A stretch of 64,000 bases of DNA from Hirschia sp964342355 (lineage in GTDB: Bacteria; Pseudomonadota; Alphaproteobacteria; Caulobacterales; Hyphomonadaceae), in contig CAYFFG010000010.1 in assembly GCA_964342355.1 (NCBI GenBank), positions 1 to 64,000 of the forward strand, written 5' to 3'. Below, in pieces: positions 1 through 11,039 of the stretch. Within the stretch, counting starts at the first letter, position 1. Every line of letters begins with the position of its first letter. The translations under genes and the position numbers were made by a program. The notes beneath the pieces were generated by a model. It was not told the DNA's origin, searched no databases, and was given only the letters and a program-made list of their open reading frames with translations.

Positions 1-57
1 GCCAAGGATCATGTGACAAAGATTACGCGAGGATGGCCGGTGTGGGATAAGTTTTAA
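1..57 (+). CDS. C-terminal tail of a protein that begins before the window (tentative)
   Basis: Frame 1 is open from the first base to a TAA at 55-57 and encodes 18 residues ending in ...WPVWDKF. It stops one base before the end of the convergent PDZ gene on the other strand, a normal convergent arrangement. A stretch this short can be open by chance and no family can be recognised, so this is only a plausible partial gene. Confidence 0.35.
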   Translation, partial: AKDHVTKITRGWPVWDKF

Positions 58-58
58 T

Positions 59-1696
59 TTATCCTCGACATTCTGTGCGGGAGCTGGAGGCCATCGACAC
101 AGCTAAGCTTGAGCCGTAGGCGTCCTCGCTTTGCATCCATTTTGCAGCGGTTTTTTCCGCAGAACACTGGCAAAATGCTTCAGGATCAGTGACCCCCTGC
201 ATACGAGAAGCAGCCGCGCTGCAAGCTTTTAGCTCGCTTTCAAAAACATAGTCCGGTTTTTTGCAGGAGCTGCCTTTGTAAGCGTACAATGCTACGCTGG
301 AGACTGGTATGGATGCCGGATCTGGGCGTGTGGTGGCTTCATTCAATGATTGCTCGGCACGCTCTAGCTGATTTTGAGCGCTGGTAATCTGAGCGTCAGT
401 CGTTGCCTTTGCGAGCCGGTCTTGCGCCTGCTTCACGCCTGCTTCACGCCGGGGGATGTAGGGCTTTTGTGTTTCAAGCTGTTTATCCGCCAATTCTTCG
501 CGGATAGAGGGCGCTTTTGCGTCGATACATGCGCAGTCATAAAGATCATTGAGGCGATTATCGCGACCACACGCTTCGCCTAGCGGGTCATTGTAAGCGA
601 CTGGTGCGGGTTCAGGGACAGGATCAGGCGTTGGTGTCACAATCGGTTCGGGTTTTGGTTCCGCAGAAGGCTCGGTTGTCTGTTGCGCCGGTTCGGCGCT
701 GGCCAGCGGGTATTGCGGATATGTTTTCAGCGTTGCGTCCGCAGGCGGTGTCGTGAGACCGATACGTATTGTGCGGGTTTCATCAGTTGTAGGTGAATAT
801 ACATCAAAATTTCTTGCGCCGGCGCGCATCGGCTTGGGTTGCAACAGCTGGTTTTCAGCCGGAGCAGATCCCACCTTCACTATCAGGTCGCCGGTACGAA
901 CGCCGGCTGATTGCGCAGAGCCGCCGGGAATTAAGTCGCCAACCAGAACCGCCCCTGTCGGCGCTTCGTCGCCCGCAGCGCTTAGTTTTGCGCCAAGCAT
1001 GGCTTCCTGAATGGAAAGATCTGCCAGTATTTTGTTTTCCAAATTAGCGCGACACACGGTTTCAGCATTTGAAAACGCGTCTTTTTGCGGATTTGTGCCG
1101 GGAGGTACCTCAGCCGGGAAGGACTTGACGAACTCATCGGCAAGACATGTGCAATAATAATTAAACGCGCCTTCGCGCTGAACACACTGGTTGCCAATGC
1201 TTGTGTGGCGCATGATGGCGTTTGGATTGACATTGGCGTCTTCTGGCGACCAAGCGGCGGCAAAACCGTCCAGCGGCAGAGTCAGCGTGTCATCGTTTGG
1301 CAGGGCGATTGTCAATTCAGAGCCAGTTTCCATTGCAGCGACAGCTTCTGAACTTTGAAACTGTATGGTGCTGTTTCTTGGGTCGAGTGTGACGCTGGCA
1401 AACTGCTGACCGTCAACGAAGAGCTTTGCTTCGCCAACCAGACTGTCGCGCTCTTTCTGGATCAGGCGCACTTCATAAGGCGCAGATGCTGAATAACGCG
1501 GGCGCTCAATTTGAACCGAAGTGGCGTTGATTGTGTCTGACAAATTGGGATCGTGGATAACCGCCAAGACCTTTGTCGGCGTTTCAAATGGTTTGCGCTC
1601 GACCACCCAACCCATGTCATCGGCAGGCACTGTCACATTGTCCGCATGGGCGGCGCCGATGAGCGTTAAACCCAATAATACTGATCTTAAAATCAT
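59..1696 (-). CDS. Secreted PDZ-domain protein with three four-cysteine modules
   Basis: A 545-residue exported protein of unknown function. The ATG at 1696 is chosen because GGGAG lies 7 bases upstream and residues 1-17 form a clean signal peptide ending in GAAHA; the longer frame back to 1795 adds 33 unlikely residues. A PDZ-like segment lies at about residues 245-312 (VLVGDLIPGGSAQSAGVRTGD, then LIVKV), which normally binds peptide ends. It is followed by a proline/glutamate-rich linker (about 336-368). Three modules share the pattern C-x(10-16)-C-x-C-xn-C: C171/C182/C184/C215, C376/C388/C390/C478 and C492/C509/C511/C543. Module 2 contains a coiled-coil-like insertion (about 400-455). No protease catalytic motif is visible, so this is not a DegP-type protease. 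The twelve cysteines probably form disulfides in the periplasm (inference). Confidence 0.85.
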   Translation of the reverse strand: MILRSVLLGLTLIGAAHADNVTVPADDMGWVVERKPFETPTKVLAVIHDPNLSDTINATSVQIERPRYSASAPYEVRLIQKERDSLVGEAKLFVDGQQFASVTLDPRNSTIQFQSSEAVAAMETGSELTIALPNDDTLTLPLDGFAAAWSPEDANVNPNAIMRHTSIGNQCVQREGAFNYYCTCLADEFVKSFPAEVPPGTNPQKDAFSNAETVCRANLENKILADLSIQEAMLGAKLSAAGDEAPTGAVLVGDLIPGGSAQSAGVRTGDLIVKVGSAPAENQLLQPKPMRAGARNFDVYSPTTDETRTIRIGLTTPPADATLKTYPQYPLASAEPAQQTTEPSAEPKPEPIVTPTPDPVPEPAPVAYNDPLGEACGRDNRLNDLYDCACIDAKAPSIREELADKQLETQKPYIPRREAGVKQAQDRLAKATTDAQITSAQNQLERAEQSLNEATTRPDPASIPVSSVALYAYKGSSCKKPDYVFESELKACSAAASRMQGVTDPEAFCQCSAEKTAAKWMQSEDAYGSSLAVSMASSSRTECRG

Positions 1697-1936
1697 GTCG
1701 CGTCTCCCAATTTGTCCCCAAAGCGCGTCACAGGAAAGAAGTTTGCCTGTAAGCAAATTGGTAGGCGACCAGGGCCAGCGGGTCAACAGCGCCAATCAGT
1801 TGATACGAGACGGGACTGGCTGTTCATTTGCGGCAAAACCGCATAAGGGCTCGCATGTCGGGGGAAGCCTTGTTATAGACGCGGATCGACTCTTTGGCGG
1901 GGACTGACCCCTGCCGCCATCACAATAAGAACCGGC

Positions 1937-4846
<2,910 letters not shown>

Positions 4847-4894
4847 TAGGCTCTCATCCCGCCCGAATGCGATGTGCACATGCGGGCGGGATAG

Positions 4895-5917
4895 ATGACG
4901 GACAAGTACGACAAAGATATCGAAAACACATTTTCTGATCTGCCGTCGGATTTTGATTTTTTCAAAACTGTCTATCGCGAAGACATTCTGCCGGAATTGA
5001 TCGCGCGCGAAGGCGACCGGCGTGAGGCAGCCGATCGGTCACGCAAATTCACTTATGCAGGGTTTGGTATCGGCGCGGCCATCGTTTTGATCAGCCTGAT
5101 TTTTGTGCGCTCGCCGGTCGCATGGATTATCGCTGCTGTGATTGCTGTGGGTCTGCATGTGTTTGGCAAGCAGGAATTAAAGGCGATCTCAGAACAGGCC
5201 AAGCTGATGATTGTGGATGCGGCCGCTAATGGCTTTGGGTTGGTTTATCAGAATAAGCCAGCTGCTCCGCCTGCGATGAGAGAGTTCAAGACGCTGGGCT
5301 TGGTGCCGGACTGGGATCGGTCAAAGTATGAGGATCTCCTGACCGGCAAGCGCGGTGACACAGACTTTGAATTTTATGAAGCGCACTTAGAAGACAAACG
5401 CACAGAAACAAGCAATGGCCGCACACGCACCAAATGGGTGACCGTGTTTAAAGGTCAGTGTCTGGTGCTTGATTTTCACAAACAGTTTCATGGCCTCACA
5501 AAAGTGTTTCGCGACACCGGACTGTTCAACAAACTGGTTGAGATCGGGCAGAAGTTTTCCAATCGTCATATCGAGAAAGTCGGACTGGAAGACCCGGTGT
5601 TTGAAAAAGCGTTTGAAGTTTTTTCAAATGATCAAGTCGAGGCGCGCTATCTTTTGACGCCGGATTTCATGCAGCGTCTGTTGGATTTAGAAGCCGCTTT
5701 TGACGGTAAAAAGATTCGGTGTGCGTTTTCCGGCGGCAAGCTGTTTATCTGTATGGAGGGGGGCAATCTGTTTGAACCCGGTTCTATGCATGATCCGCTG
5801 GATCATCCGGATCGGATTTCAGATGTGCTGCATGATTTCGTTGCCGTCTTCCTGGTGATCGATTCTGTGTCAGATCGCGCGCTAAATGCGCCTCATTCAG
5901 ATAATCCCGCCACTTAA
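4895..5917 (+). CDS. DUF3137 family membrane protein
   Basis: A 340-residue protein with a charged N-terminus, two membrane helices (about residues 53-71 and 74-90) forming a hairpin, and a large cytoplasmic domain. The domain layout and motifs such as YEAHLEDKRT and GQCLVLDFHKQFHG match the DUF3137 family, often found with LemA proteins. A lemA gene is in this window but 18 kb away, so the usual neighbour pair is separated here. Biochemical function is unknown. It follows valS and is closed by a hairpin terminator at 5935-5958, so valS and this gene may share a transcript. Confidence 0.85.
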   Translation: MTDKYDKDIENTFSDLPSDFDFFKTVYREDILPELIAREGDRREAADRSRKFTYAGFGIGAAIVLISLIFVRSPVAWIIAAVIAVGLHVFGKQELKAISEQAKLMIVDAAANGFGLVYQNKPAAPPAMREFKTLGLVPDWDRSKYEDLLTGKRGDTDFEFYEAHLEDKRTETSNGRTRTKWVTVFKGQCLVLDFHKQFHGLTKVFRDTGLFNKLVEIGQKFSNRHIEKVGLEDPVFEKAFEVFSNDQVEARYLLTPDFMQRLLDLEAAFDGKKIRCAFSGGKLFICMEGGNLFEPGSMHDPLDHPDRISDVLHDFVAVFLVIDSVSDRALNAPHSDNPAT

Positions 5918-5934
5918 GACGACACAACGCAGAA

Positions 5935-5958
5935 AGGGCCAGACGAAGATCTGGCCCT
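5935..5958. terminator. Hairpin between convergent genes
   Basis: AGGGCCAGA and TCTGGCCCT form a perfect 9-base-pair stem around a 6-base loop, midway between the ends of two convergent genes. The minus-strand side is followed by TTTCTG, the plus side by a weakly T-rich tail, so it probably stops transcription from both directions. Confidence 0.7.
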
Positions 5959-5982
5959 GAATCTTATTGAAAAGATGACTTC

Positions 5983-6162
5983 TTAGTGTGGACGATCGGA
6001 CGTCCAAGAGTGGTCTTGTTTCCGCTTTTTCTTTTTTGCGTACATAGCGGCCGCCTGAAGCGCAGGAAACAAGGGATCCTTGGAAACCTCACCCTGCACA
6101 TCCTGACGATCGCCCTGACGTTTACGCATCCAAGCTACGGCTGCGGCGTCATCGGTGATCAT
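5983..6162 (-). CDS. Small basic hypothetical protein
   Basis: A 59-residue protein starting MITDDAAAVAWMRKR and ending in a very basic segment (AKKKKRKQ). The ATG at 6162 is chosen because AGGAG lies 8 bases upstream; the open frame extends upstream to a GTG at 6243, but that start has a badly spaced ribosome site. The lysine run suggests nucleic-acid or membrane contact, but no family is recognised. It is divergent from the secreted protein gene at 6328, so the 165 bases between them probably hold both promoters. Confidence 0.55.
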   Translation of the reverse strand: MITDDAAAVAWMRKRQGDRQDVQGEVSKDPLFPALQAAAMYAKKKKRKQDHSWTSDRPH

Positions 6163-6327
6163 AACATGTGCTCCTATGGGTTCGTTTGTTGGTACTTTAA
6201 CAACGCGTGAAACATTGCCTGGTTCCGGCCTTTTTGTGGTCACATCCCCTTGCGATGTCTCACACTTGAAAGGCTGAACCTCTAAGGTAAAACGTCGAAG
6301 TAACTTGAGTAGAGACGGAGAAAATTC

Positions 6328-6717
6328 ATGAAAATGCTTAAATTTGCATCAGTACTGGCGGTGTCTCTGCTTGGGGTTGGTGCAGCCAACGCGGCGCCTC
6401 AGTCCTGTCTGGCGCAGCACAAAGCGCTTGGAAAAATGGGCCAGGAGATTCTGACGCTGCAAGCGGAGCGGGAAAAAGTGGTGGAAGAGTTTGAACACCA
6501 CAATGACGCGCGCGCAGCGGCGAAAAATGACTTAGCAATGGCTGGCTTAGATGCGTCTGGGGACAGTGCTGAAGCGCTGGAGATCCGTGTGGCGACCCAT
6601 CATGAAGCGGCTGAAGAGTTGAAAACGCAACTTGCAGTCCTCAACAGCACGTTGGCGGAAAAGGGCGCGGCTTATAACGAAAAAACCGAAGCCTTCAATA
6701 AAGCCTGCACGGAATAA
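6328..6717 (+). CDS. Small secreted coiled-coil protein
   Basis: A 129-residue protein with a signal peptide (residues 1-22, ending GAANA). The mature part is almost wholly helical, with heptad-like stretches (EILTLQAEREKVVEEFE and later EELKTQLAVLNSTLAEKG). Only two cysteines are present, one near each end of the mature chain (CLAQ and KACTE), which could close the helical hairpin with a disulfide. GGAG lies upstream of the ATG with normal spacing. It is probably periplasmic. No characterised family is recognised. Confidence 0.75.
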   Translation: MKMLKFASVLAVSLLGVGAANAAPQSCLAQHKALGKMGQEILTLQAEREKVVEEFEHHNDARAAAKNDLAMAGLDASGDSAEALEIRVATHHEAAEELKTQLAVLNSTLAEKGAAYNEKTEAFNKACTE

Positions 6718-6734
6718 GCTGCAAAAGAAGCGGG

Positions 6735-7136
6735 TTACTGGAAGTCCTGTTCTTCACCTGCGTTGGACTTCCAGATGATCGCGAGAAACAAAGCCTTAGC
6801 GAAAGGCAATATCGCCAAGCACATTCCAGTAGCGATTGAGAGCAATACTGTCATCGTGATCCACACAGGGATGTTGTGCGTGGTGATCAGCACCATGACC
6901 GGCGCAAGGATATGACCCACAAGCAGGATGGTTAGCCAGGGCGGACCATCATCAGCGCGCACGTCGCCTAACGGTTCTCCGCAGCTTGAGCATTCATCGA
7001 CCTGTTTCAGGTATGACTTCCAGAGTTTTCCAGTCGCACAGTTGGGGCATTTACCTGACAGGGTGCGTTTTATCGCCTGAAACGCTGTTTGTGGCGGTGG
7101 TTGGCGGTTGGCTGCTGACGTGTCTGTTGAAGTCAA
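6735..7136 (-). CDS. DUF983 family zinc-ribbon membrane protein
   Basis: A 133-residue protein with an N-terminal zinc ribbon (CPNC and CSSC, about residues 30-53) followed by two membrane helices (about 69-86 and 90-115). The combination and the RADDGPPWLTI motif match the DUF983 family, common in alphaproteobacteria and of unknown function. Its start overlaps the stop of xthA by 4 bases, so the two are translated from one message. Confidence 0.88.
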   Translation of the reverse strand: MTSTDTSAANRQPPPQTAFQAIKRTLSGKCPNCATGKLWKSYLKQVDECSSCGEPLGDVRADDGPPWLTILLVGHILAPVMVLITTHNIPVWITMTVLLSIATGMCLAILPFAKALFLAIIWKSNAGEEQDFQ

Positions 7137-7912
7137 AGGTCAAATTCCCCCACAATCGGCACATGGTCTGACGGTTTGGTCATGCCGCGTGCGTCTCTAT
7201 AGATAGAGACAGACTGCAATTTGTCAGCAGCTTGCGGGCTGCAGAGCAAATGGTCGATGCGGATCCCATTATCTTTAGGCCATGCGCCAGCCTGATAATC
7301 CCAGAAAGTATATTGATGGCCGCGATTGTCGCGTGCGGCGAAAGCTTCGGTATAGCCCAGCCATTGCAGCTGGCGGAATTTGGCGCGCGTTTCCGGTTGG
7401 GCAAGGGCGTCGTCGCGCCACGCAGCCGGGTCATAGCAATCTTCATCGCGCGGGATACAGTTATAGTCACCCGCCAGAACAACGGGTTCTTCTGACGCCA
7501 GTAATTCCTTCGCACGATCAATCAGACGATCCATCCAGGCAAGTTTGTAGTCAAACTTTGGGCCGGGAAAAGGGTTGCCATTGGGAAGGTAGATCGAGGC
7601 GACGCGCACAGGTGTTGCGCCCATAATGGTGGCTTCCAGATAGCGGGCCTGATCATCTTCATCATCGCCGGGCAGGCGCGCCTGGACATCCTCAAGTGGC
7701 AATTTTGAGAGGATAGCGACGCCGTTATAGGTTTTCTGGCCATGCACAGCGACGTTGTAGCCAAGGTCTTCTATCTCAAGATATGGGAATTTTTCATCCA
7801 CACATTTGAGTTCCTGAAGACAGATGACATCCGGCGCAACTGTTTGCAGCGTCTCCAGCACGGTCGGCAAACGGGCGTTGATAGAATTTACGTTCCACGA
7901 AGCAATTTTCAT
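7133..7912 (-). CDS. xthA: Exodeoxyribonuclease III
   Basis: AP endonuclease and 3'-5' exonuclease of base excision repair. The 259 residues are the normal length for the ExoIII/EEP family. Catalytic landmarks are present: N7 (SWNVNSINAR), E34 (LQELKC), D149/N151 (AGDYN) and D249/H250 (SDHVPI). The DUF983 gene follows with a 4-base overlap. Upstream lies the end of the AsmA gene on the same strand, 54 bases away. Confidence 0.96.
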   Translation of the reverse strand: MKIASWNVNSINARLPTVLETLQTVAPDVICLQELKCVDEKFPYLEIEDLGYNVAVHGQKTYNGVAILSKLPLEDVQARLPGDDEDDQARYLEATIMGATPVRVASIYLPNGNPFPGPKFDYKLAWMDRLIDRAKELLASEEPVVLAGDYNCIPRDEDCYDPAAWRDDALAQPETRAKFRQLQWLGYTEAFAARDNRGHQYTFWDYQAGAWPKDNGIRIDHLLCSPQAADKLQSVSIYRDARGMTKPSDHVPIVGEFDL

Positions 7913-7966
7913 GTGCGCCAGTTAGCAGTCTCAAAAAGGATCTGTCACCGATAAATCGGCTTAAGG

Positions 7967-10351
7967 CTATTCAAACAATTTGAGCAATTGCTTCTTGGCT
8001 TCATCTTCTAATTGTTCTTCAACGGATTTTTCTTTTTCAGGTTCTTTTTCGGCTTCAGGCTCAGTCTCGTCCGCAGCTGCAGCCCCAGACGCGGTTGGCG
8101 TTGGAGTTGGCACGGTTGATTCGGGCTCTTTCGTCTTTTTCTTTTTGTTTTTTTCCAAGAGGTCCTGAAGTGCGCCGGCAACGACTTCGCGGCGTTTTTC
8201 CTCAGCTTCCTTACCTTCGCCGAAGATTGCGCCCGCGGCTGTTTCGTTCAGGCCAAGTTCTTTGGCGGCGGATGCGCCAAGCTGGGCTTTGAGTTGTTGC
8301 GCAATCCATTGCTGATCGAGGCCAACAGAGAGCTTGTCCCAGGAACCTGAAATTTTGAGCGGTGGCGCAAAACCATTAATGCCCAGGGCTTTGTCGCCTG
8401 ACCGCGGCGACAGGCTCAAAGACAGTTTGCGCTCGCCAAGATTAAGCGCGCCTTCGCCCGGTATCTGCAAAAGCGGGTTAAGGAGGTTGAGATCATTCGT
8501 GCGCGCCAGACCATCCTTGATATTGAAGGAAGCGGAGAAGTTGGTGAAGTTTGTTTCCTGTTCGGCGGACAGCGCTTGTGGAACAGCGCCTGTTGTCAGG
8601 AATTCCTGGGCCGAGCGCATGAGTTGTGCGGCGTTGAAGCCCTTGATTGCGCCATTGTCGAACTTGAAAGATCCGCCACCATTTAGCGACTTCATGATGG
8701 CTGCAACGGATGTGCCTTGCCCTTCAAGGTTGATGGTCAGGCCGCCAACGCCTTCGACTTTGTCAAAGTTTGCGATGGCGCTTAAAAATGGCGCTGTGTT
8801 GAGGGCGTTCAGGTTTGCTGACAGACCCACTTTCGGCGTGCCGCCGGACATGTCCGCGATGATCTGGGCTGCGCCGCCACCGCCATAAAGTGAGGTTTCG
8901 GTTAAGTCAGCGATCAGGCGTCCATTGTTGAGTGTGACGCGCAATACGGATTTACCGATATTGATTCCCTGGTAGGTGAGGCCGCTGGCCGACAGGCGCA
9001 GGTCCATATCCACTGTGTTAAGCGGTGACAGGTCGAGTTCTGTTTCCGGCCATCCTTGTGTGGATGTTTTTGAGGTCGCTGCGCCTTCACCCGCGCCGGA
9101 TGCGGCCGCATATGGCGTGATGTTGAGTGTGCCGACATCCAGTTGGCCGGTAATGGCCGGACGTGCGCCGGAAAGGTTGAGATCTACGCCACCCGTGCCT
9201 TCTATATCGTCAAACACGATCTTGGCGTTTGAGAGCTTGGCGCGGGTCAGGGAACCTGCCGCCTGACCGGAGAGCGCAAACTTTCGATAGATGTCGCCTG
9301 GCGGTAGCTCCACATCAGCGGATGCGGCCAGTGCGCGTAGCTTGGGAGCGTTGATTGCCAAATCGCCATTGTAGGAGATTGCGTCGCCAACTTTGGCAGA
9401 GCCCTTAAAGTCGATTTTTAGGAGGTCGCTGGCGTGCGCAAAGGTAAGGTTTGACAGCGTGAGGTCTCCAAGTTTGCCGCTGACATTTGCGGAGATATCT
9501 GCAGATCCTAAGGCTTCACGGGCGGGAAGATCCTGCACACCGGCAAAATCAGCCAGTTTGGCGACAGATTTGGCGTCGCCTTCAACTTTCAGGTTAAGTG
9601 CGATGTCTTCGCCCATGGTCACGTCGCCATCTAGTTTGGCGGCGACAATGTCGGTTGAAAAGTCAGCGGTCACGCCTGTGGTAACGCCATCAAGCAGATT
9701 CTGGAGATTGTCTGCGCCAGCGTCCAGTGAGAAGGCGAGATCATCTAAAACGCCATCGCCTTTGACAGCTAGCGGCGCATCAAAGCTTTTCAGATCGATC
9801 TTGATGTTCAAATCTTTTAAGTGGTGAGACACGCCCGCCTGTTTGTCAGCGAATTTTATGTCGCCATTGACGAGGCGCACATCGCCGAGCGCGGTGGAGA
9901 AACCACCAGTGTTCGGGGGCGTATTCGGGGCGTCTTCTGGGATGTCTTCAGGCGGTGGCGCGCCTGTTTCAAATGTCCAGTTATTGCGCCCGTCAGCGAG
10001 TTGAATAAGCGAAATAGCCGGGTCTACGAGGATGAATTCATCGACTTCCACACGCTTGGAAAACAGCGGAAGCACTTTGACCGCGACTCGTAGCTCGCCC
10101 ATTGAGGCGAACTTGTCATCTCCAAATCCGTCAGGGTTATCGACTGACGAGGCGCCGGCTGACACTGTAATGCGCGGGAGCAGGCGGATCTTGATGTCAT
10201 CGGACACGGTTACGTTGCGGCCTAGCGCTGCTTCGGCGGCTTCTTCGATACGTGCGCGATAGGTGTCGGTCGGCACAAAATAGGGCGCAGCCAAAAGTCC
10301 GCCGACGGCAAGCACCAGAATAACGACAACACCGACAATCAATTTACGCAC
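7967..10351 (-). CDS. AsmA family envelope protein
   Basis: A protein of about 794 residues with an N-terminal membrane anchor (about residues 4-24), then a long beta-rich periplasmic domain typical of the AsmA family, whose members help with outer-membrane biogenesis and lipid transport. The N-terminal AsmA signature is clear (RARIEEAAEAALGRNVTV, IRLLPRITVSAGASS), as is the C-terminal DUF-like repeat (GGSFKFDNGAIKGFNAAQLM). The last 60 residues are low-complexity, rich in Lys/Glu/Pro. The GTG at 10351 is preferred because AAGGAGG sits 7 bases upstream; a TTG two codons earlier is too close to that site. Confidence 0.9.
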   Translation of the reverse strand: MRKLIVGVVVILVLAVGGLLAAPYFVPTDTYRARIEEAAEAALGRNVTVSDDIKIRLLPRITVSAGASSVDNPDGFGDDKFASMGELRVAVKVLPLFSKRVEVDEFILVDPAISLIQLADGRNNWTFETGAPPPEDIPEDAPNTPPNTGGFSTALGDVRLVNGDIKFADKQAGVSHHLKDLNIKIDLKSFDAPLAVKGDGVLDDLAFSLDAGADNLQNLLDGVTTGVTADFSTDIVAAKLDGDVTMGEDIALNLKVEGDAKSVAKLADFAGVQDLPAREALGSADISANVSGKLGDLTLSNLTFAHASDLLKIDFKGSAKVGDAISYNGDLAINAPKLRALAASADVELPPGDIYRKFALSGQAAGSLTRAKLSNAKIVFDDIEGTGGVDLNLSGARPAITGQLDVGTLNITPYAAASGAGEGAATSKTSTQGWPETELDLSPLNTVDMDLRLSASGLTYQGINIGKSVLRVTLNNGRLIADLTETSLYGGGGAAQIIADMSGGTPKVGLSANLNALNTAPFLSAIANFDKVEGVGGLTINLEGQGTSVAAIMKSLNGGGSFKFDNGAIKGFNAAQLMRSAQEFLTTGAVPQALSAEQETNFTNFSASFNIKDGLARTNDLNLLNPLLQIPGEGALNLGERKLSLSLSPRSGDKALGINGFAPPLKISGSWDKLSVGLDQQWIAQQLKAQLGASAAKELGLNETAAGAIFGEGKEAEEKRREVVAGALQDLLEKNKKKKTKEPESTVPTPTPTASGAAAADETEPEAEKEPEKEKSVEEQLEDEAKKQLLKLFE

Positions 10352-10460
10352 GCGCAACCCTCCTTAAAAGCAGGCGTCCCAGACCCCTATCCCTATTGGT
10401 TAAGTATGGCGCGTTGATGACGCAACAAGGATGTGGGCGTCTTCACAATTAATTTCCCGC

Positions 10461-10495
10461 AAAAGAAAAGGGCGAGCCTTAAACAAGGCCCGCCC
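10461..10495 (-). terminator. Rho-independent terminator facing left
   Basis: Read on the minus strand, GGGCGGGCCTT and AAGGCTCGCCC pair over 11 base pairs (one G-U) around a 4-base loop and are followed by TTTTCTTTT. On the plus strand the same pair is an A-C mismatch and there is no T tract, so the orientation is clear. No recognised minus-strand gene ends just upstream; the AsmA gene begins downstream of it. Confidence 0.75.
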
Positions 10496-10693
10496 ACGCT
10501 GGTCGTAGCCTGCAAAGATCGGCGCGTTACCACGGGTGTAGAGCGTTGAGCTAAGATCTGCAGATACCAGCGGCGGGCTACGTGTCAAAATTATTGGAGC
10601 TCACCCTCTAAGGTCCAGTCATTTGTCTGATAGCGAGCGGACACGTCATGATAGAACACGGCTGTAACATCAACGACATAACGACTAACTTGA

Positions 10694-10813
10694 TGAGGAA
10701 AGTTTCGAAGGGATTGGAAGCTTCCTTGAGCGTAAATGCGGATTTTAGTTCGATAAGGTAGAAACGTATTTTAATTCAGGTCGCAGAGCTTGCCTGCTTT
10801 GCGGCCTGTTTTT
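10694..10813 (+). ncRNA. Candidate structured small RNA (5' end unknown)
   Basis: Two strong hairpins follow one another on the plus strand. The first pairs 10694-10706 with 10717-10728 (12 pairs, one bulged A, three G-U pairs, 10-base loop). After about 48 A/U-rich bases comes an intrinsic terminator at 10777-10813. The G-U pairs in both stems would be A-C mismatches on the other strand, which argues for plus-strand RNA. The A/U-rich linker would suit an Hfq-dependent sRNA (inference). No match to 6S, tmRNA, SRP RNA or RNase P RNA is seen. The 5' end could lie anywhere from about 10600. Confidence 0.4.
10777..10813 (+). terminator. Strong rho-independent terminator facing right
   Basis: CAGGTCGCAGAGC pairs with GCTTTGCGGCCTG (13 pairs, two G-U) around a 6-base loop, and is followed directly by TTTTT. 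No plus-strand protein gene ends in the preceding 5 kb apart from genes far upstream, so it most likely ends a short non-coding transcript starting within the same intergenic region. Confidence 0.75.
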
Positions 10814-11039
10814 ATGCGCCCGCTGTGCAACAATGGTCGAAATTTCTTAGATATGCCCTATTTATAAGTCTTTCTGGATTGCAATGTGCTTGTGATACGC
10901 AGAATGTAGGTAATGAGGGACAATCACATTACGTAAGTGGAAACCTTTGCAAAATAAGGTGGTTAAGAGTATCGCGTGATGGTCGCGAGTTAAGCGTGGG
11001 GACTGGTGCGCTAAAAAGCGGAGCAGTGGTTTAGGCCGG

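Larger units (their letters stand above)
10352..11039. other. Long intergenic region with RNA signals
   Basis: This 688-base stretch separates the AsmA gene (minus) from the phosphatase gene (plus). It holds the left-facing terminator, the tandem hairpins and the right-facing terminator described separately. A minus-strand frame is open at 10594-10770 (59 codons) but has no ATG, GTG or TTG start. A plus-strand GTG frame at 10825-11034 has no ribosome site. I do not call either as a gene. The last 200 bases should carry the promoter of the phosphatase gene. Confidence 0.6.

Noticed and set aside
10400..10588. Minus-strand TTG frame of 62 codons.
   Set aside because: It runs straight through the intrinsic terminator at 10461-10495, so it is unlikely to be translated as a gene.
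10825..11034. Plus-strand GTG frame of 69 codons with a hydrophobic start that resembles a lipoprotein signal.
   Set aside because: No ribosome site, no proper lipobox, and it begins right after a strong terminator; the mature part shows no pattern.
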